Part shown: positions 62,001 to 64,000 of the stretch, one piece after another | How positions within the stretch are numbered: position 1 is the stretch's first letter | Layout: each line of letters starts with the position of its first letter | Origin: UBA4416 sp038327195 | GTDB taxonomy: Bacteria; Bacteroidota; Bacteroidia; B-17B0; Aurantibacillaceae | Length of the DNA stretch: 64,000 bases | Assembly (NCBI GenBank): GCA_038327195.1 | Contig: JBBQKU010000019.1 | Location: 7,317-71,316 of the forward strand | Direction of reading: 5' to 3' | Translations under genes and position numbers: made by a program | Notes under the pieces: model-generated | What the model was told of the DNA's origin: nothing | Databases searched by the model: none | What the model saw: the letters and a program-made list of their open reading frames with translations, nothing else

Positions 62001-62270
62001 ATTATATAAATGAAAATAAACAAAGTATAAGTCTTTAGGGGAATTATTAAAATAACTTAACTCTTCATGTCCGGTTATAATATCAGTGCTATCACTTAAA
62101 CTAGCCGTGATATTATAATGCACATCTTGTTGCCAATAATCAGAAAAAGGTTTACGGTTTTTCCAATATAGGGGATTTGTTTGCGAACGATAGTCAATAT
62201 ATTCTGTTTGAGAGATTATTTGAGTAAATGAAATAATTGATAGTATAAATAGAATTATTATATTTTTCAT
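59076..62270 (-). CDS. M1-family metallopeptidase fused to a C-terminal Omp85-like barrel region
   Basis: The 1064-residue protein has a signal peptide ending in IISQ. The M1 peptidase part spans about 40-640, with HEMTHNWF (zinc ligands His380, His384 and catalytic Glu381) and third ligand Glu403 in FLDEGF. The last about 370 residues are beta-rich and lack a sorting domain. They carry GGGLNLRGYSG (Arg930-Tyr932), VEIEFGKLF, PYLFGDAGTI and a terminal LQVRWVVGINRAF with an aromatic end. This resembles the barrel of BamA/Omp85 proteins. M1 enzymes remove N-terminal residues from peptides. It heads an operon with the LTA-synthase-like and flavoprotein genes. Confidence 0.85.
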   Translation of the reverse strand: MKNIIILFILSIISFTQIISQTEYIDYRSQTNPLYWKNRKPFSDYWQQDVHYNITASLSDSTDIITGHEELSYFNNSPKDLYFVYFHLYNNAQTKNSYLADLYKNNNYHLKFNKYRNNDKGTNIEKMTVNGKELKTELDNTVLKVFLEKPIKSGESITFDIDFKTYYDKEVIRNRMKQFNAFGYKHFDVTHWYPRISVYDRKLGWDTDQHMDHEFYGDFGSFHVEFTLPNNYVLDATGILQNEKEVLPDTLRKKLDISNFAKKPWNSKPSVIIQRDGTTKTWKFSALNVHDFALTADPTYRIGEYLWNGIKCVALVQEPHAAGWQTTPQFIAKVLDVNTYNIGPYHYPKMICADAQDGVEYPMLTLDGGFDPENRDLLIHEMTHNWFFGMVGNNETYRAFLDEGFTQFYTADTYQFIDGPNKISQQSNSKYVRRFTEQNRILDDQVYNGYMNAVTVRGEEVTLNTHSDDYNGAIRHGGGYGAVYTKTATMLKNLEYVLGRYLFDKCMQNYFDQWKFCHPYPEDFRNSIIQYSNVDLNWFFDQWLETTKKIDYKIGCIKKGKAKNEYLIKFKRKGDMQMPIDFTVLDRNDSAYHYYIPNTWFEKPSKSNILPRWIGWGRVKPTYIAKVQLTDKLKNVIIDPSRRLADVDMTNNVKHNKVNVMFDSKVYNPLDWKHYELRARPSIWYNGYDGIKLGAHLNGGYMNTKHVFDVTAWFSTGAGQAYIDSTQVKSNYNIVSFLFNYKTSTARFIKKSNIYATLKSLDGLESGLLGFEKKSNNDKNKIYIQVKAMVRDLQRDLVYLINQNEWQIQKLNSYLNVGIDHNYVYNKGVGSMNLNARANAFTNDYDFSSLQYTALNKNDLGKISINTRVFAQLGFGNKLASESMLFASGANPEELMENKYTRSMGLIPPDWGKYGSVTNHFNGGGGLNLRGYSGYVLAQTDATGSIVYNYKGTTGASASVEIEFGKLFKFLNPKKLNNSIKINPYLFGDAGTINSNQPGKAIVMTNLIADAGIGATLSIQKWGALTGLKPLVLRFDMPFFLNRLPYAEKDYLQVRWVVGINRAF

Positions 62271-62400
62271 AGGTAGTATTTAGCCTTTAAAGATAAGAAA
62301 AATATAGATTTTGAGATAAAATAAATGCCTAATAATGAGAGGATTAATTAATAATTAATATTTTTTTTCTAATTAATTAGGTTTATAATATAAACTACTT

Positions 62401-62408
62401 TACATTTG
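62401..62408 (+). promoter_or_regulatory. -7 box immediately before the TPR protein gene
   Basis: TACATTTG ends 4 bases before ATG 62413, so the transcript may be leaderless. No clear -33 TTG is at the usual spacing. Confidence 0.55.
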
Positions 62409-62412
62409 AAAT

Positions 62413-63054
62413 ATGTTTATATGTAAATCATTTTTAATCTTAGTTTTTTGTGTGTTATCAGTGAATGTATTTTCTCAGGTAAATGGTTATAGTATTGAAT
62501 TTAAAAAAAGTATTTCCTTATTAGACTCTGCTAGTTATAATAATGACTTTACTAATGCAGCAAAAAATTTTGAGAAAAGTACCTTGATGGATAAAAAAAA
62601 TTGGTTGTCTTTTTATTATGCAGGTATTTGTAATACGTTAATTGCCTTTAATAAAAAAGGAAAAGAAATTGATTTGTATTGCGACAAAGCAGAAAAATTT
62701 GCAAACATCGCAGATTCATTAAATAATGATAATTCGGAAATTTATGTTTTAAAATCAATGATTTCAGCGGCACGTATTAATGTTAATGCAACACAAAGAG
62801 GGCAAAAATACGGTGCTATTTCTGCAAAATTCAACGTAAAAGCATTGGCATTAGATCCAAATAACCCAAGAGCTCATTTACAAAAAGCAAGAGCAATTTT
62901 AAATACTCCAATAGCATTTGGAGGCGGTTCAAAAAAAGCGAAACCATTATTTGAAATAGCCATCGAGAAATTTAAAACCTTTAAACCTGAAAATTTGTAT
63001 TATCCAAATTGGGGAAAAAAAGAAGCATTGATTGAACTTAAAAAAATAAAATAG
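62413..63054 (+). CDS. Secreted TPR-like protein
   Basis: The 213-residue protein has a signal peptide ending in VFSQ. Helical repeats follow, with TPR-like spacing: FTNAAKNFEKSTLMDKKNWLSFYYAG, an ARINVNATQRGQKYG block and ALALDPNNPRAHLQKAR. It is periplasmic or outer-membrane associated. It is the first gene of an operon with a membrane protein, a winged-helix regulator and a 2TM protein. Role unknown. Confidence 0.78.
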   Translation: MFICKSFLILVFCVLSVNVFSQVNGYSIEFKKSISLLDSASYNNDFTNAAKNFEKSTLMDKKNWLSFYYAGICNTLIAFNKKGKEIDLYCDKAEKFANIADSLNNDNSEIYVLKSMISAARINVNATQRGQKYGAISAKFNVKALALDPNNPRAHLQKARAILNTPIAFGGGSKKAKPLFEIAIEKFKTFKPENLYYPNWGKKEALIELKKIK

Positions 63055-63062
63055 AAATAATT

Positions 63063-63644
63063 ATGGAAGAGAAGAGTTTAACACCAATTGAGAGTCTTGC
63101 AATCATTGAACAAATGATGACAAAAGCTAAAGAAAATGTAAGTAATGATAGTTTTTATTTTATACTTTGGGGATGGCTAGTTTTTATAGCATCATTAGCA
63201 AATTTTATTTTAGACCCAATTTTAAAAGAAGATGCTTCTTTAGTTTGGTTATTAATGCCTCTAGGAGGTTTAATTTCATTTATATACGGTAAGAAACAAA
63301 ACAAAAAACAAGATGTCAAAACTTATATAGAAAGTTATCTTGGTTATTTATGGTTAGCAATGGGCTTTGCAATGGCGATTATAATGTTTGTAATGATTAA
63401 ATTCAATAATCAGCAGGTTATGCCTATGTTTATTTTGTTATATGCTATTGGAACATTTACATCTGGAGGAATTTTACAATTTAAACCGTTAATAATTGGA
63501 GGGTCTATTAGTTTTATATTATGTGTAGTTGCTTTTTTTGTGACTGATTATTATCAATTATTATTTATAGCATTATCTGTATTATTATCTTATATCATTC
63601 CAGGACATTTATTGAAAGCAAAATATAGCTCACATGGTGCTTAA
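63063..63644 (+). CDS. Integral membrane protein
   Basis: The 193-residue protein has a cytosolic N-terminus of about 30 residues (SLAIIEQMMTKAKENV), then about five or six hydrophobic segments: FILWGWLVFIASLANFI, SLVWLLMPLGGLISFIYG, YLWLAMGFAMAIIMFVMI, MFILLYAIGTFTSG and VVAFFVTDYYQLLFIALSVLL. Its stop overlaps the following regulator gene by 11 bases. Pairing of such a membrane protein with a winged-helix regulator is common in Bacteroidota. No known activity. Confidence 0.8.
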   Translation: MEEKSLTPIESLAIIEQMMTKAKENVSNDSFYFILWGWLVFIASLANFILDPILKEDASLVWLLMPLGGLISFIYGKKQNKKQDVKTYIESYLGYLWLAMGFAMAIIMFVMIKFNNQQVMPMFILLYAIGTFTSGGILQFKPLIIGGSISFILCVVAFFVTDYYQLLFIALSVLLSYIIPGHLLKAKYSSHGA

Positions 63645-63927
63645 AGATTTAAACCCTATATTACATCAACAATTGAGATTAGCAGTGATTTCTTTGCTTT
63701 TACAAGTGAAAGAAGCTGAATTTGGATATTTAAAAGAGCATACAAATTCTAGTTCGGGTAATTTAAGCGTGCAATTACAAAAATTAAAAGAAGCAAAGTA
63801 TATAGATATTGAAAAGTCATTTAAAAATAATTATCCTCAAACAGTTTGTAAAATAACTAAAATTGGTAAAGATGCATTTAATGAATATGTTCTAAATCTT
63901 AAAGATTATTTAACACCTAAAAAATAA
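63634..63927 (+). CDS. Winged-helix transcriptional regulator
   Basis: The 97-residue winged-helix protein has LRLAVISLLLQVKEAEFGYLKEHTNSSSGNLSVQLQKL and a wing (KSFKNNYPQTVCKITKIG). This is the single-domain MarR_2/ArsR-like type that often controls an adjacent membrane-protein gene. Its ATG lies inside the end of the upstream gene, so translation is coupled. It probably regulates its own operon. Confidence 0.92.
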   Translation: MVLKDLNPILHQQLRLAVISLLLQVKEAEFGYLKEHTNSSSGNLSVQLQKLKEAKYIDIEKSFKNNYPQTVCKITKIGKDAFNEYVLNLKDYLTPKK

Positions 63928-63931
63928 AAAA

Positions 63932-64000
63932 ATGGAAACAGAAAAGGACAAAGAACTTTGGCGTATTGCCAAAAAAAGAGTAGGGTTTAAACGCCATTTG
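63932..64000 (+). CDS. 2TM domain protein, start only
   Basis: ATG 63932 opens a frame of 23 codons to the window edge: METEKDKELWRIAKKRVGFKR is characteristic of the N-terminus of 2TM-domain proteins (K-x-x-x-x-LW-x-x-AKKRVGFK). It follows the regulator by 4 bases and belongs to the same operon. The rest is outside the window. Confidence 0.7.
   Translation, partial: METEKDKELWRIAKKRVGFKRHL

Overview
The window is AT-rich (roughly 30% GC by eye) and comes from a member of the Bacteroidota. The evidence is type IX secretion parts (PorP/SprF, PorE-like OmpA proteins, cargo with C-terminal sorting domains), SusC-style TonB-dependent receptors with carboxypeptidase-regulatory N-termini, a DUF4249 lipoprotein beside its receptor, promoters of the TTG-N19-TAnnTTTG type, and no purine-rich Shine-Dalgarno sites. 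I cannot name a genus. I saw no rRNA, tRNA, insertion sequence, prophage or CRISPR array.

Layout. 1-7 kb (minus): two paralogous proteins with tandem ice-binding-like (DUF3494) domains. One ends in a type A sorting domain and the other in a gliding-type (type B) domain. The second is followed by PorP/SprF and a PorE-like protein, which looks like a dedicated secretion and anchoring set. 7-16.3 kb (minus): an AsmA-like protein, a second complete PorE-like protein, and an operon of AraC-type regulator, large hybrid histidine kinase and single-domain receiver. 16.6-19.1 kb (minus): an MFS transporter and an OmpA protein. 19.2-25.4 kb: rpsT, an OmpA-like/TPR lipoprotein, an FAD oxidoreductase and a secreted protein with about 520 residues of A-A-A-D-K repeats. 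25.4-28.1 kb: a methyltransferase, an acetyltransferase and two poorly known genes. 28.4-32.4 kb: rplM-rpsI-rpsB-tsf, pyrH and a phosphoribosyltransferase.

32.4-35.3 kb: a membrane protein, a TPMT-type methyltransferase, a UbiA-type prenyltransferase, Maf and a 47-residue lipoprotein. 35.4-42.1 kb: a DUF4249/TonB-receptor pair, an SDR enzyme and malic enzyme. 42.2-43.4 kb: a secreted esterase with a sorting domain.

43.4-51.6 kb is the most unusual stretch. It holds two unlike TonB-dependent receptors, three tandem cysteine-patterned mini-lipoproteins (SCKK..TCTC ... CT-x-K) and three paralogous membrane-anchored proteins. These three share an NG-x-LYD core and a PPPN tail, use non-ATG starts, and two have a promoter box almost touching the start codon. 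It looks like an uptake or sensing locus assembled by duplication.

51.9-64 kb: a secreted M43 metalloprotease, a TPR membrane protein, a DUF2461 protein, and an operon of M1 peptidase fused to a predicted Omp85-like barrel, LTA-synthase-like enzyme and a disulfide-oxidoreductase homologue without its redox cysteines. The window ends in an operon of TPR protein, membrane protein, winged-helix regulator and the start of a 2TM protein.
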